DNA of 57,086 bases from Asterionellopsis glacialis. Lineage: Eukaryota > Bacillariophyta > Plagiogrammaphyceae > Rhaphoneidales > Asterionellopsidaceae. A program made the translations under genes and the position numbers. The stretch is taken from assembly GCA_014885115.2 (NCBI GenBank), contig WKLE02006687.1:3592-60677 (forward strand), written 5' to 3'. Position 1 is the first letter of the stretch. Each line of letters starts with the position of its first letter. Shown here in pieces: positions 11,619 to 22,485 of the stretch. The notes under the pieces were generated by a model. That model saw only the letters and a program-made list of their open reading frames with translations, did not search any database and was not told the origin of the DNA.

Positions 11619-14600
11619 TTACAATATGATTACATTGCTATCATTCAATATGACTTTCAGTCTTCCACATAAAAACTCTTCCGCGGTTTCATACCCACCT
11701 CGATGATCCAACACACCGATAAGATGGTCCCTATCAAATGTACTATCAGCGGAAAATGCGTCTACTTCTTCGATATTGTTTTCTTCCGATTGATTTTCGT
11801 TTTCTTGTATGGAGGAGCCCTCTTCATCTTTGCCACTAATCTCTTCACTAGATTCGTCAATATCTACGTTGCTTTCCTTTTCCAGACCTGAGGATTCGTC
11901 CTTTGATTCTTCAGTGTCCTTTTTATCTAAAGCGGAATTCGAGGCAGCTAGCTCTTCATTAGGAGACACTTCTGATACTTGCCCAGTAGAGCCATTGTTC
12001 TTTTTCTTATCTTTCTTCTTCTTTTTCTTCTTTCCGCTTTTTGTTCCTTGGGTAGTAGATGAATTTGTGATAGATTGGTCAAAGCCGTCCACATCCAGTT
12101 GGGCTTCCATAGAATCTAATAGCTCACTTTGAGTTAATTCTGCATGCCATTCCATACAACGATCGCATAACCATCGATATAATAAACCAGCGAGGATTGC
12201 ATGTACGCGACGCATTCCGCCTCCTCCCTGACATCGCTGCTCAATATTAGCCTTCGATGGTGTTTCATGGCCTTCTTCTGGGTTTCTCATCCAAGACTCT
12301 AATCGTTGTGGTAACCGACGTTCTCCTTTTTGCCTCAGAACAAAAGGGCGCGTCTTTAACGACCTAACAAAACGCCATTCTTTCAAACTGTTTTGCACCA
12401 AAAGTTCGATCGTATTTCGTAACGGAGCCAATTTACCTGCCAAAAAGTCATCCGACATGTGATCATTACCGAAGTAGTCTGCTGATTTGCACTGAGATTG
12501 CAGCCGATTGTGCTGTTTCCGCATTTCATTCCAAGACGATGAGTATTTCAAGCGCAAATCTTCAGATATCAAACTATATACACTCATAATGTGTTTGTCT
12601 AAATCTTCAACACCATCTCTCAGGCGATTCAGTCGCTTTTGTTGTGTGTCAAAAATTCCTCGTACATTACCACTGTGTACAGTTTGGGTTAGCTCATGGA
12701 AAATACTCAAGAGATCATTGCAGCATCGGTCCAACTCTGTGAGATTGGCACTTTCTATTTGTCCATCATTTTCTGAATAGAAGCGTTCATGGGTTGACAA
12801 AATTGTTAAAAAGTTCGGTATCTGACCGTCTGGTTTTTTGAAATTCAAAAGTTCGCACTTTATGTCTTCAAAGAAACTACCAAGAACGCCTAACTTCGTT
12901 CCCAACATGTCACGGAAGCTGCTTCGATGTGATGCGTCTACGAACATCTGTGGCACAGCACCTGGACGATTCGCAAGGTTCAGTACTTTCCCTTCGTGTA
13001 TCTGTGAACAGTGTAACAGGTCACCCATGGTTCTATCGTACCTATACCACAGCTTCTCCATAACTTCCTTGGCAACATCCAGGACGGCACCAAGAGAAAG
13101 TAGAGAATGATAGATTTTGGTGACTTTCATCAATATTGATACCAAGGTGACCAATAATTCGTTGGAACGCTTATCGCATGACATCAACGTGGCAGTTGAT
13201 TTAACATCGAATGCCTCACCGACCTTGGGTATCAATTGATTATACTCTGTGTGAAGACTTCTCAGTTCACTTCCAGCTGAATTGATGTCACGGATCAAAT
13301 CAGTTACTTCCTTTTCGACCTCCATACAAATTGACTTGAATTCTGCTTCAGTTAACTTATGCTCCTCATCTACCTCTTCTTCCACTATATCCATTTCATG
13401 AAGGCCACAAGGTAGAATAATATGCCGGATTAGACACTCAAGATCTTCCGCACCGAGAGGATACACAGCATCATTGTTGGTGTCTTTTCCATCTGTGTCG
13501 CACTTCACTTTCAGTCCCTGCTTCCTACCTTTATCATCGGCAACTGGGAATAAAGAGAGTGCCATTTTGGGAGAAGCTTGTTTGTTTTTCTCTTCCTCCT
13601 CCGTATTTCCCATATCTCCTTTCCCTTCTTCCATCAAAAGAGCAGCATCAACGTAATCAAAATCACCTGGTATAGGATCACCATACGGATCATCTTCATT
13701 GACTCTACCAGCTTTCCCAAATTGGGGTACAGACAATTGAGATTTCGTTCGTCCATGATCTGGCATATTTCCAAGGATAATGCATTCCTTATCAGAGTCA
13801 CTACTACTACTAGTAGTATTGCCACCAGCAACATCTAAAGATGTTCGCATGATACACGACAATTGAACAAAGTTCTCAGCTGATCGTTTACATTGAATGC
13901 ACTTTATCGATTGGCATTGTTTGGTAATTTCCTTGATTGGGATTGATGGGACAGTCTTGTCATCATCAAGGAGCGCTGAAGAATCGGCAGCACCTGTAGG
14001 AGTTTTTGACTTTTTCTTCTGACTGTTGGATTTCTTTTTGATCTCTGTCTGAGCTTCCTGAAAATGTTGACTCAAAAACAATACGAATGAGGAGAGGTCA
14101 CGATTTTTAAATGCAGTTGGGACGGTGATGGGTGATGGCGATTGATCAAGAATTCGGTCCAGAAATCTATCAATGTGACTCGCAGGGGGACCACTCTTAT
14201 TTTGGGTCGTGCTTGTACTAGTATCAAGAGGAACAATAGTTTCCGGCACTGGCTCTTGCACTACTGCTTCCTGTTCATCAACCTTAGTATCGACATTGCT
14301 GCATTTATCCAAATTGGGAGCAGCTGCATCTTTGGTTGGCTTAGAAGTCTGCTCTGACTGCTGCCCAGGAGCGGTATTGCTGTTCTCTTCTGCATCAACC
14401 TCATCTGCAGCCGCCGTGCTATTTTCCACTTTGGCTGTACCCTTTTTCTTCTTTCGTTTTCGTTTCTTTTTTGTTGAGGTATTACCGTCATCCAGTTGCC
14501 CATTCATACCTCTCAACATTTTTCTTCTTTCAAGCAAACGAAAACGAAGAATTTCAGAGAGGAGACACGACTTATCAACCTCTGACAAAGTACCAGTTGT

Positions 14601-14864
14601 TGTTGTTGTTGTGTCATTACTACTACTTTGTTTCTTATCCTTGGTTTCTTCTACTGTCTTTTCTTCTTCTTCATTCTTTATTGTTTTTGCCTCTGGGAAA
14701 ATTTCATAAACAATTTGTTCTACTAAAGCACAACATGGAGTTTCTTCATTATGACATTCATCACGTTCCACTTCCGGTTCTTTAGGTTTATTATTTGAAA
14801 TGGTTGGTTTGTGTTTACCTCCTCGCCCACCACCAATTTTGGTGGTTTTCCTCTTGTTGGGCAT
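11619..14864 (-). CDS. Large protein of unknown function, Lys/Glu-rich ends
   Basis: Single-exon frame of 1081 residues starting at an ATG (14864). I do not recognise the family. Residues 1-300 are charged and disordered with poly-Lys tracts (KKKRKRKKKK), which could act as nuclear signals. A Cys pair motif CIQC followed by another Cys lies near residue 330. Residues about 490-920 are helical and better ordered, with likely coiled coils and a Trp/Cys-rich segment (LLYRWLCDRCMEWHAEL, about 910-930). A second Lys block and a long acidic tail (about 960-1040) precede a short ordered C-terminus. The mix of basic and acidic tracts is typical of nuclear or nucleolar proteins, but that is inference. 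The gene is convergent with the TPR gene and shares a 2.4-kb 5' spacer with the gene at 17268. Confidence 0.75.
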   Translation of the reverse strand: MPNKRKTTKIGGGRGGKHKPTISNNKPKEPEVERDECHNEETPCCALVEQIVYEIFPEAKTIKNEEEEKTVEETKDKKQSSSNDTTTTTTGTLSEVDKSCLLSEILRFRLLERRKMLRGMNGQLDDGNTSTKKKRKRKKKKGTAKVENSTAAADEVDAEENSNTAPGQQSEQTSKPTKDAAAPNLDKCSNVDTKVDEQEAVVQEPVPETIVPLDTSTSTTQNKSGPPASHIDRFLDRILDQSPSPITVPTAFKNRDLSSFVLFLSQHFQEAQTEIKKKSNSQKKKSKTPTGAADSSALLDDDKTVPSIPIKEITKQCQSIKCIQCKRSAENFVQLSCIMRTSLDVAGGNTTSSSSDSDKECIILGNMPDHGRTKSQLSVPQFGKAGRVNEDDPYGDPIPGDFDYVDAALLMEEGKGDMGNTEEEEKNKQASPKMALSLFPVADDKGRKQGLKVKCDTDGKDTNNDAVYPLGAEDLECLIRHIILPCGLHEMDIVEEEVDEEHKLTEAEFKSICMEVEKEVTDLIRDINSAGSELRSLHTEYNQLIPKVGEAFDVKSTATLMSCDKRSNELLVTLVSILMKVTKIYHSLLSLGAVLDVAKEVMEKLWYRYDRTMGDLLHCSQIHEGKVLNLANRPGAVPQMFVDASHRSSFRDMLGTKLGVLGSFFEDIKCELLNFKKPDGQIPNFLTILSTHERFYSENDGQIESANLTELDRCCNDLLSIFHELTQTVHSGNVRGIFDTQQKRLNRLRDGVEDLDKHIMSVYSLISEDLRLKYSSSWNEMRKQHNRLQSQCKSADYFGNDHMSDDFLAGKLAPLRNTIELLVQNSLKEWRFVRSLKTRPFVLRQKGERRLPQRLESWMRNPEEGHETPSKANIEQRCQGGGGMRRVHAILAGLLYRWLCDRCMEWHAELTQSELLDSMEAQLDVDGFDQSITNSSTTQGTKSGKKKKKKKDKKKNNGSTGQVSEVSPNEELAASNSALDKKDTEESKDESSGLEKESNVDIDESSEEISGKDEEGSSIQENENQSEENNIEEVDAFSADSTFDRDHLIGVLDHRGGYETAEEFLCGRLKVILNDSNVIIL

Positions 14865-17267
14865 GGTTGAATTTTAAATTTTGAACATGAAACGTGCATC
14901 CAAATGCAATGTGCTATTCCGTGTTTATTATTTGTAATATTCTTTCTTTGGTGTTGCGTCTCCACCAGATTTTTTCAAACACGCCAAGGCAAATTTTCAA
15001 CTTTATGACTCTAGAAAGAGTTATCAACGTTCAACAAGACAGACACAAGAAAAGACCAAGGACTGCGTCTGGGTTTGTTGCACTAACTGATATTTTAAGA
15101 AAAGAAAAGAAACGAAACGACGTAATGAATAACCACTCGTTGCTTTCGCACCTCTTTAGGCCGGCTAACGCTCAGACTATCTCTCTCTCTAGCTCTAGAG
15201 GACGGACTATACTAGAGAGAGTTGGTGGCTCCTCGTTTGCCTGACCACCGAAAATGCTGCCATGCACCCGTCGCTTCCTCACTTGCAGAGGTACGGGCGC
15301 GGGAGGCCGCAGCTTCAGAAGATCGTTCTGTTCCTACCTATCCTCTGTCTGCTCCCGTCTTGCCGTTGCTTCCTCTTTTCATTCTCTCTGGGTGTCTGGA
15401 TGCAGATGTCTGCCTGCCTTTCGTACTCATCATGAGCGATTTGAGTCGACTCATACAGAGATTTGATTGATGATATACGGACAGACGAGTAGACAGGTGT
15501 TCTCAAGTTGGGAGGACTCTCTCTAGTAGAGAGTATGAACTACCTGTACGAGTACACGTAAAATCAACATTACCTGGTATGACAATGACACAGAGATGCA
15601 CCGAAAGAAGCCAGACGAACATCGACGTGTCATAAATTTTGGAGGGAACAAAACTACAGAAACGTCTAACCACGACTTGCATTCCCGGTATCTGGTACAG
15701 GTACAAGTAAGAAGGCCTGGTTCTACTTTCCGGGCAGTGGGACAAATTAGCTGTAAACAGAAATTAAAACCAAGAAGCTTTTTTCGGACTGTCATGGCAT
15801 GCACTCCCCAGAAATGGTTCATCTGCTTGAGAACAAGCGGCTCCTCCGTTCTGAAACAACAATTATTGTGTAAAACTGGTACCGATAAACTATTTATTGT
15901 AAGAACGCAGTAGGCAATCCTATTTGAAGTACTAGTGAGTAATTTATTGTATAGGTACGGATTCATCTGCATAGTTTTGAAAAAGTAGAATTCAGAATGT
16001 ACCGCCTGCTGGTATCCTTCAAGAATATCTACTGCGACTTCAAGATAACTCTGTAGGGAGTATGAAGTCTATTGGAGTAATAATTATGGAGTAAACAACG
16101 ATTTTACCTGCACGTTTAACTAGTACTGTATGTCTGAGCCTTCAAAAATGTAAAAAGCAAACAAGATGGTGCCCGATGGACAGTCTAACAAAAATATATT
16201 TAGTAGTGAAAATTAAAATTGAGAGTTTATTCTTGACTACTGGCGGCGGCGTAATAATTTTTGAGCTAACAACAATTTTGATTGCATAATAGAATTATTG
16301 AGTATTATATAATTCTCTATATTAATTAAGATGTTTCTGAAAATTATAGAATAAAATAAGCTAGTGGTTCATCAGAATAAGAAGAATATAGTATGTATAA
16401 TTTTAGAATTGAGTGTTTATTCTCCATGTATAATTAATCCTTGTTTCCGCGCCCCTGTCGAAACGTGAATAAATAAGAAGAGATTTTCAGGAAGAATTAT
16501 GCACCAAAAGTACACTCAAGATTATACTAAAAATGCAGAATTTTCAGGAATAAGGCAAATAAGCCCCCCCCTCAAAGCGACATTCAAGGAAACAAGAATG
16601 TAAAATAAATGTACTTGTGTAGATATAAATTCAATATGATTGTGATACAACACGTATATATATCATTGGCATCTGCGATGTTATATAAAAGGTTTACGAG
16701 TCACCCGGTACAGTATTCTTTTCTGTTGGGTGAATAATAAGTAATATTCTTTCTTTTCGAGAATCTGGTTTGTCACGTACACTCCGTAGAAAATCTCAAT
16801 GTATCAAGGACCTTTCAGTTTGTTTCCCACTTCAGCCAGATGCGAACGCAGGCCTTACTGACCACGTAAGACCTATGACGTTGGAGCAACTTAAAACAAG
16901 ATCTCCAAAGGGGCATATGAATGAAGATACTCCGGAGTAATCCAAAATGTACCTGTACCAAAGAAAGAATCTTCTCAAGAGACACACTACACTAATACGG
17001 GCATTTTGATTTTTCTTACCGAACATAAGAAGAGAACTATCAGCTACAGTAGTAAAGAAGGGCAATGCGAACTGAATTTTACAGTAGTAAGCATAGGTCC
17101 TGGTCCTTCTGTATATGAGTACGTAGAAACCTTTAGGTGAAGATACCGAACAAATCTAATATAAAAAAATCGTTTTGCATAGCTTCGGTTTGCGATAACT
17201 TGCATAAAATAATATTACTCTCAATTCATTGCTTTTCACGAACAGAAGATCAAAGAATACCCAAACA
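14865..17267. other. 2.4-kb divergent 5' spacer
   Basis: Lies between two divergent genes. It contains CTCTAGAG at 15193-15200, the imperfect palindrome ACTCTCTCTAGTAGAGAGT at 15517-15535, and TACCTGG/ACAGGTA words near 15571 and 15691. The block at about 16200-16400 is very AT-rich. Frames at 15523-15972 and 16832-17065 lack coding character. No RNA gene was recognised. Confidence 0.5.
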
Positions 17268-18830
17268 ATGGCAAGTGCTCGTAGTGCCCATCGACGAAGA
17301 GGATCACTTGGTGGTATCTCGTATGATCTATCAAATCGTTGGTATGAAGATCTTTCACAAGAACTTGAATTTGTTCAAAAAGAAGCGCAACAATCGTTAC
17401 AAGCTGCTTGGACCGAAGCAGAACAATGGAGAGCACAAGATGTAGAATTATCTGAAATGGTAGCAAAGTTAGAATCACGATTAAGAGCTTTCAAGGAGGA
17501 AGAAAAAGAGCAACAAGAAAGTCTGGAATCATTATTAGTCGAACAATCGTCACATAGTGATGAAACCAACAAACATTCAAACGAATTTGACGATAGTGAT
17601 AACTCTCACCCAATAAAGCGCAAGAATTCTATTTTTGGCAATAATGGTATATTGCAAGAATCGGATGGTGGTCGACCGACACTCGAACACGCCCATTCAT
17701 GTTATGGTCGTCTTGAGAGTGCTAATATCAAAAAGCATAATAGCTCTTTGAATGAGACTGAAGCAACTTGGCTTAGTTCAGATGACTGTATAACTCACTG
17801 TATTCCATCACCTCCACAATCTCGTCGCAGTAGTGTATCGAGTGTTGCAAGTACAGGTCTTGATAGCAACAATGGAGAAGTGAGAGACAATCGACGAAAT
17901 AGTTGCAGTTCCCGAAGAAGCAGTTGCGGTAGTGACATCTCCAATTCGGGAGCTGGTAGCTATTTGAGACGCAGAAGTAGCTGTGGAAGTAATATTTCAG
18001 CTCTTGTGGATGCTGGATATCCACTCCCTACAATGATTGAAGAAGATAATAAAGAGGCAGAAGAATTGGTGGACAAGTTGGGGCGTACGGAAAATGCTTA
18101 TTTAACACTAAAGAAGACAGTGTACCTTCAAGAACACACTATTGAAGAATTAGAGAATAAATTATTATCCGAACTTGAACAAGCCCTGGAAAAAGAAACT
18201 GCCAAGTTGACCCAAACCCAACGTAAACTAATTGAAGTTGAAGATGAATGGATTGAATTGTCTGAAACACTGGCCAACAAGAAACGTGATCTATCTCACC
18301 GGATAGATGACTCATTCAATGTATATGATTCCCAAGCCAAGAAGATGGAGGCTGAATTGAAGCAGTATCGATTGTACCTTGAAGATGAAATGGATAAATT
18401 GCACGATAAGTTACCAAACAACAACGAAACTGGTCCACCAGAAAATGACCTTGCCAGTAAGATTGCCGATTACATTAGTGGGCTCGAAGAGACTGAAGAT
18501 CAACTTGCTGAGGTTTTGGCATCACGAATACTTGAAATGGATGACATAAAACAGTGTTTGAATAAAAGCACATCCGTTTTTAAGAAGTCAAAAGGGACTG
18601 CTGCGTTTTTAATTGAATTAGCTCGTTTACTCAAGTCTAGTGGAAAACTAGACGGAAGTGATGGTAATGTAAAGGAAGAAAAATCGAGAGAAAAGATGAT
18701 TATCCAAGACAAGAGCAAAAACGAAAACAACCACAAGAATGATATTGTAAAGTACGCCAGTGTAACATTATTCCCTGGAGACTTCCAAGATAGTTTTTCA
18801 ACCATCACGGCCACAAGTATTAAAATATAG
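17268..18830 (+). CDS. Coiled-coil protein with RRSS phospho-site-like repeats
   Basis: The frame is open upstream only through a TTG, so I place the start at the ATG at 17268 (context AAACAATGG), giving 520 residues. Residues about 18-90 form a heptad-rich coiled coil, and a second long coiled coil spans about 255-400. Between them is a Ser-rich linker with repeated basic-Ser words: SRRSSVSS, NRRNSCSS, SRRSSCGS and RRRSSCGS. These fit the R-R-x-S consensus of basophilic kinases. A cytoskeletal or scaffold protein controlled by phosphorylation is plausible but unproven; the family is not recognised. The 3' end faces the FKBP gene 194 bp away. Confidence 0.75.
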   Translation: MASARSAHRRRGSLGGISYDLSNRWYEDLSQELEFVQKEAQQSLQAAWTEAEQWRAQDVELSEMVAKLESRLRAFKEEEKEQQESLESLLVEQSSHSDETNKHSNEFDDSDNSHPIKRKNSIFGNNGILQESDGGRPTLEHAHSCYGRLESANIKKHNSSLNETEATWLSSDDCITHCIPSPPQSRRSSVSSVASTGLDSNNGEVRDNRRNSCSSRRSSCGSDISNSGAGSYLRRRSSCGSNISALVDAGYPLPTMIEEDNKEAEELVDKLGRTENAYLTLKKTVYLQEHTIEELENKLLSELEQALEKETAKLTQTQRKLIEVEDEWIELSETLANKKRDLSHRIDDSFNVYDSQAKKMEAELKQYRLYLEDEMDKLHDKLPNNNETGPPENDLASKIADYISGLEETEDQLAEVLASRILEMDDIKQCLNKSTSVFKKSKGTAAFLIELARLLKSSGKLDGSDGNVKEEKSREKMIIQDKSKNENNHKNDIVKYASVTLFPGDFQDSFSTITATSIKI

Positions 18831-19024
18831 TGATGATTCCTTTAGTAAGTCATCGAATAATAGTGCACAATGTTTTGAAGTACAACAGTTGAAACATTCC
18901 TCCGTTCGCGTTCACACTTGTATTAAAGTTAAAGAAATATGATCCAAAGCGTCCGTAGATAGCTGTTTAGATCTGTTGTGCGTCCTGCAGCAGCTGGATA
19001 CCTCCATCCCAAAATTGCTACCAT

Positions 19025-19798
19025 TTAAACTTCTGCTGCTTCAGTAGGAAGTCTGGAATTTATTGAATCCATTGCCTTTCGTTGCAAGTTGTTTTTGAGT
19101 TTCTCAAAATCTTCAGGTGTCATACTGTCATCCTGATAGTAACCCTGGTCTGCTTCATCATCAATCGCTGCCCGGAGTTCAACATCAAATACAAAATTAC
19201 CAGCCTTCACTTCTATCATTTTTCCTAATAAGTCGTTGAGTGCCCATCGATTCCATGGCATTTCAGGGATAGGTCCAATACCATTGTCGACATAACCCAG
19301 TTTGGGTGGTATAATAATTCTTCGTACACCTCCAACCTTCATAGTATGAATCCCTTCATCTAATCCTTCAATTACCCGTCCATTCCCATGTTTCATCAGA
19401 TACGTATTGGAATCGAATTTCTTCTTTTCTTCGTTAGGAAGCTTGATGTATGCAGTGTACTGGAAAGTAACTAATTGACCATAACGAGGTGTTGGTCCTG
19501 ATCCTTCTCGTAATTCAAGGTATTTCAGACCGGATTTAGTTTTGAATAGTTTGAGTCCATTTTCTTCATTGCTGTCTGCAGCTCTTGCAACGTTGCTTGA
19601 TGCTGTTAATAACTGTGCAACAGTTGCAGTTGCCGCAGATGAGATGAAGCTTCGTCGCCCCCTCCCAAGGGAAGAATCATCATTTTCTGAAACACTGCTT
19701 GAAAGTTGCTGCTTCACTGCATTTCTTGATGATTTTACAGAAAAAGATACTGCGCCATTGAGCAAGAACAATGGAATGAGTGCAATCGAAGTTCTCAT
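19025..19798 (-). CDS. FKBP-type peptidyl-prolyl isomerase, thylakoid lumen
   Basis: 257 residues. The N-terminus is tripartite: a signal peptide (about 1-18) ending GAVS-F, an ASAFAP-like plastid motif with Phe at +1; a transit segment; and then RGRRSF followed by a hydrophobic stretch and ARA-A at about 70, a twin-arginine (Tat) thylakoid lumen signal. The isomerase domain covers about 80-215. It shows the VIEGLDEGIHTMKVGGVRR core and IPPKLGY, as in lumenal FKBPs. These enzymes catalyse prolyl cis-trans isomerisation and help assemble photosynthetic complexes; the specific client is unknown. A charged C-terminal tail of about 40 residues extends beyond the domain. The ATG at 19798 directly opens the signal peptide. 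It is a divergent neighbour of the Sel1-like gene. Confidence 0.93.
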   Translation of the reverse strand: MRTSIALIPLFLLNGAVSFSVKSSRNAVKQQLSSSVSENDDSSLGRGRRSFISSAATATVAQLLTASSNVARAADSNEENGLKLFKTKSGLKYLELREGSGPTPRYGQLVTFQYTAYIKLPNEEKKKFDSNTYLMKHGNGRVIEGLDEGIHTMKVGGVRRIIIPPKLGYVDNGIGPIPEMPWNRWALNDLLGKMIEVKAGNFVFDVELRAAIDDEADQGYYQDDSMTPEDFEKLKNNLQRKAMDSINSRLPTEAAEV

Positions 19799-20415
19799 CT
19801 TCCCAATATATCCCTGTTTGGATAGAGATAGAAGTCAAATAATTATAGGCTGGATGGGAGATAGTCCTAATAGCGGTAATAGGACTAGAAACTAGAACGG
19901 ATACGGGGGACACAGCTTTTTCGTGTTACTGATTTACTGTGTTTCTTCAACTTTTTTGTGACAGGTGGAATCAAGGAATGATGGGGCCATGAATGACGTG
20001 CTTGCTCGATTAACTCGATCCCGACACAGACAGTAATAATTATTTTGTCTATCCCTTTGACCGACTTCGACGACTCTAGAGAGACGACTTTTCAAACTTG
20101 TCAGTCTCTGCTGTCTGTCCAACGTACCAGGTAGTTTATTAGGACGAGAAGTCGTTCGAAAATAAAAAATTGACATCTTCCGCAGGAACACCCCATAGCG
20201 CACAGACGGTGAAAATGAGGTGATGTCTTCGGGTTTCAATTTTACGTAGAGATTCAGTCTGTGTTTCAAGTTTCAAGCCTGTATCGACTTTTTAGTAGGA
20301 ATACGTATAATTTGTAGTGGTTCTCTTTCCCTCTTTCTCGCTATCGTGAAAATCTGAGTTCTCATTTTGGCTTTCTTCATGTCTTGATCACATTACCGCA
20401 CTTTATGATTACACC
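19799..20415. other. Divergent 5' spacer of FKBP and Sel1-like genes
   Basis: 617 bp between two start codons. It holds GACTCTAGAGAG (core CTCTAGAG at 20074-20081) and TACCAGGTAG near 20125. Both word types recur in other 5' spacers of this window. No open frame of note. Confidence 0.5.
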
Positions 20416-22485
20416 ATGGCAGAACAGGTACGTTCATTCCGTGCCGAAGTCCATCTGACAGAGCAGATACGTTCATTCCGTGCCGAAATCCATCTTGATG
20501 ATTGCGACCAGCCAGACCTCAACAGCAACACGGTACAACATAAATTCATTTCTGCTCTTAGCGGAAAGAAAACAGTAGCTGAATTTACGCAAGAAATTTT
20601 GGAAGAAGCTTTTGAATCCTTTCATGATGAAATTGGCGATGGGCTATTGCGTGCATATAAGCATAATCTTGCACCCGCGAATGAAGATCAACATAATTTG
20701 GTAGACAACGTTGATTGTTATGATTGGTTATTACGTGCATATCATCGAGCATGTGGTTCCCAAAACATTAATGAAAATAAATACGATTCGGTAGTCCTGT
20801 GTTATGGAAACGGATTCAAAACTTGCGTTACCATGAATTATGAAGTAGACGACCGTAACGAGGAAAACGAGGTAAAGAGTACTATTATCAATCCCTATAT
20901 GGTTGTTCTTTCCGTAGAAATGAATAATGGAAATCATACCAAAAAAATGCTTCCTCCTTCAGGCTATCTTTGGGAAGAGATAATGAATATTGTATCACCA
21001 GAATTGCAAAATGTCAGAATTCACTTACGTACCGGAGCACAAATAAAACCTTTGATAGACACGAATGGCATTTCAGAAAAATGCAGCACAGATGGAAAAA
21101 CCAAAAAAAGATCATTACGAATCGTAAAAGATAATGACAATAGGGTATGCCGACTGGAATACGAAGCATGTGCTACCACAGAAGTAGGAAATGATGGCCT
21201 CAACAATTTTGAACCTGTATGCAGTGGCCATAAATGGCCTTTTAAGTATTGCCACCACAAAGGCTGGAATTACAGTATACATGACTACACCGATGCCACT
21301 CGTGATCCGTGTTGTCGCGATGAAAGGATTCGATCAACTCCTGTCCACAGCCGAATAACAGAGGCTTATTCGAAGCGCAAACAACAAAAGGGAATCATAA
21401 TCAATGCTTTTTCTTCTTCTCTATTGGCAGAAAGCGATATCAACAGATTACGAAAAGCAATTCATTTGCCTGCCGAAACTGTGGAGGACAGCTTTCTTCA
21501 ATCTGGGGCCTGTGTTAATTTAGGTATCATCCTCCTCACAAACCCATTTTTCAAGAATCCCCAGGAAGCTACGGCTCTCTTTAAAAGAGCTGCACTGGTC
21601 TATAACCAGCCTCAAGGATATTTTTATTTTGGATTTTCAATGCTATATGGCGTTGGTGGAGTACGGCGAGACATTTCTGGTGGTATGAGTTTCCTAAACC
21701 AAGCAGGAGCTGCTGGAATTGGAGAAGCCTACTTTGTTTCTGGGTGCGTATACGAGAGAGGTTATTATGGCAAAAATCCTGTAGTAGCTCGTCATTTCTT
21801 TGAGGCTACCATTAAGGTCTACAAAAATGGGATACAAGGTATTTCAATTCCTGACCCAAAATTTTTAAATATCTTTGTTCGTTCAGAAGCTTGGCACACC
21901 CTTGAAGAGACTCTGGTTTCAGTTGTAGGCACTCGGTATACTTGGACTGTTGCTGGTCAAGCATTCTTATTTGGTGCTGCTGCAACTATAACATATCAAC
22001 CGCAACCAGAACATTACCCCTCACTGCTTATATTACTTCCAGTTTTAGGATTTGTTCTTGCTTTAGTTTCGTTCTTTTTTGCCAGGGAGGCTTCAGCACG
22101 GAATGGCAGGCGAAGAATCCCGATTAAATATATGATTGACGCAAAGATTGGTGCATATAAATGTATTTTGAAGGAAACTAAAAAGATATACGATAATAAA
22201 GACAGACCGGAATTCCCTGTTGTCGAGTCTGATAGAGATGTGCTCGAGCAAGAAATTTTGGAAATTGATGAGTATGAAAAGATTGTTTTAAAACTACGAT
22301 GCCTGACCAACTCCGTCGAATGTGGGATTTTGGTTGTTGCAGTATGTTTCCTTTTGGCTTGGTTAATCCTGATTGTCCAAGAACTCTATACTTTAGGAAG
22401 CGGTTGCAGCAATTGGTTAGTATCGACATGCATGGAAAGTGACATTGTGTGTAAAGCTGAAAACTTAACAAAACTGTGCATATAG
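20416..22485 (+). CDS. Sel1-like repeat membrane protein
   Basis: 689 residues from ATG 20416. It opens with two near-identical 13-residue units, EQVRSFRAEVHLT and EQIRSFRAEIHLD. Residues about 20-330 are a soluble region I do not recognise, with scattered Cys. Residues about 360-470 read as Sel1-like (short TPR) repeats: CVNLGIILL, EATALFKRAA, YFYFGFSMLYGVGGVRRD and YFVSGCVYERGYYG. Three hydrophobic segments follow at about 509-526, 534-556 and 635-655, with a basic/acidic stretch between the last two. Sel1 repeats mediate protein contacts in ER quality control and signalling; membrane anchoring at the C-terminus is clear, but the compartment is not, because there is no N-terminal signal peptide. 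Confidence 0.8.
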   Translation: MAEQVRSFRAEVHLTEQIRSFRAEIHLDDCDQPDLNSNTVQHKFISALSGKKTVAEFTQEILEEAFESFHDEIGDGLLRAYKHNLAPANEDQHNLVDNVDCYDWLLRAYHRACGSQNINENKYDSVVLCYGNGFKTCVTMNYEVDDRNEENEVKSTIINPYMVVLSVEMNNGNHTKKMLPPSGYLWEEIMNIVSPELQNVRIHLRTGAQIKPLIDTNGISEKCSTDGKTKKRSLRIVKDNDNRVCRLEYEACATTEVGNDGLNNFEPVCSGHKWPFKYCHHKGWNYSIHDYTDATRDPCCRDERIRSTPVHSRITEAYSKRKQQKGIIINAFSSSLLAESDINRLRKAIHLPAETVEDSFLQSGACVNLGIILLTNPFFKNPQEATALFKRAALVYNQPQGYFYFGFSMLYGVGGVRRDISGGMSFLNQAGAAGIGEAYFVSGCVYERGYYGKNPVVARHFFEATIKVYKNGIQGISIPDPKFLNIFVRSEAWHTLEETLVSVVGTRYTWTVAGQAFLFGAAATITYQPQPEHYPSLLILLPVLGFVLALVSFFFAREASARNGRRRIPIKYMIDAKIGAYKCILKETKKIYDNKDRPEFPVVESDRDVLEQEILEIDEYEKIVLKLRCLTNSVECGILVVAVCFLLAWLILIVQELYTLGSGCSNWLVSTCMESDIVCKAENLTKLCI
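20422..20499 (+). repeat. 39-bp coding tandem duplication at the N-terminus
   Basis: Two adjacent 39-base copies (20422-20460 and 20461-20499) encode 13-residue units differing only by V/I changes and the last residue. The high nucleotide identity indicates a recent duplication. Confidence 0.9.

Noticed and set aside
14209..14785. Long plus-strand frames rich in Ser/Phe/Leu
   Set aside because: They are antisense shadows of the Lys/Glu-rich N-terminus of the large minus-strand gene.
15523..15972. 149-codon minus-strand frame
   Set aside because: It overlaps a plus-strand frame of similar quality and spans promoter-like palindromes; no recognisable protein pattern.
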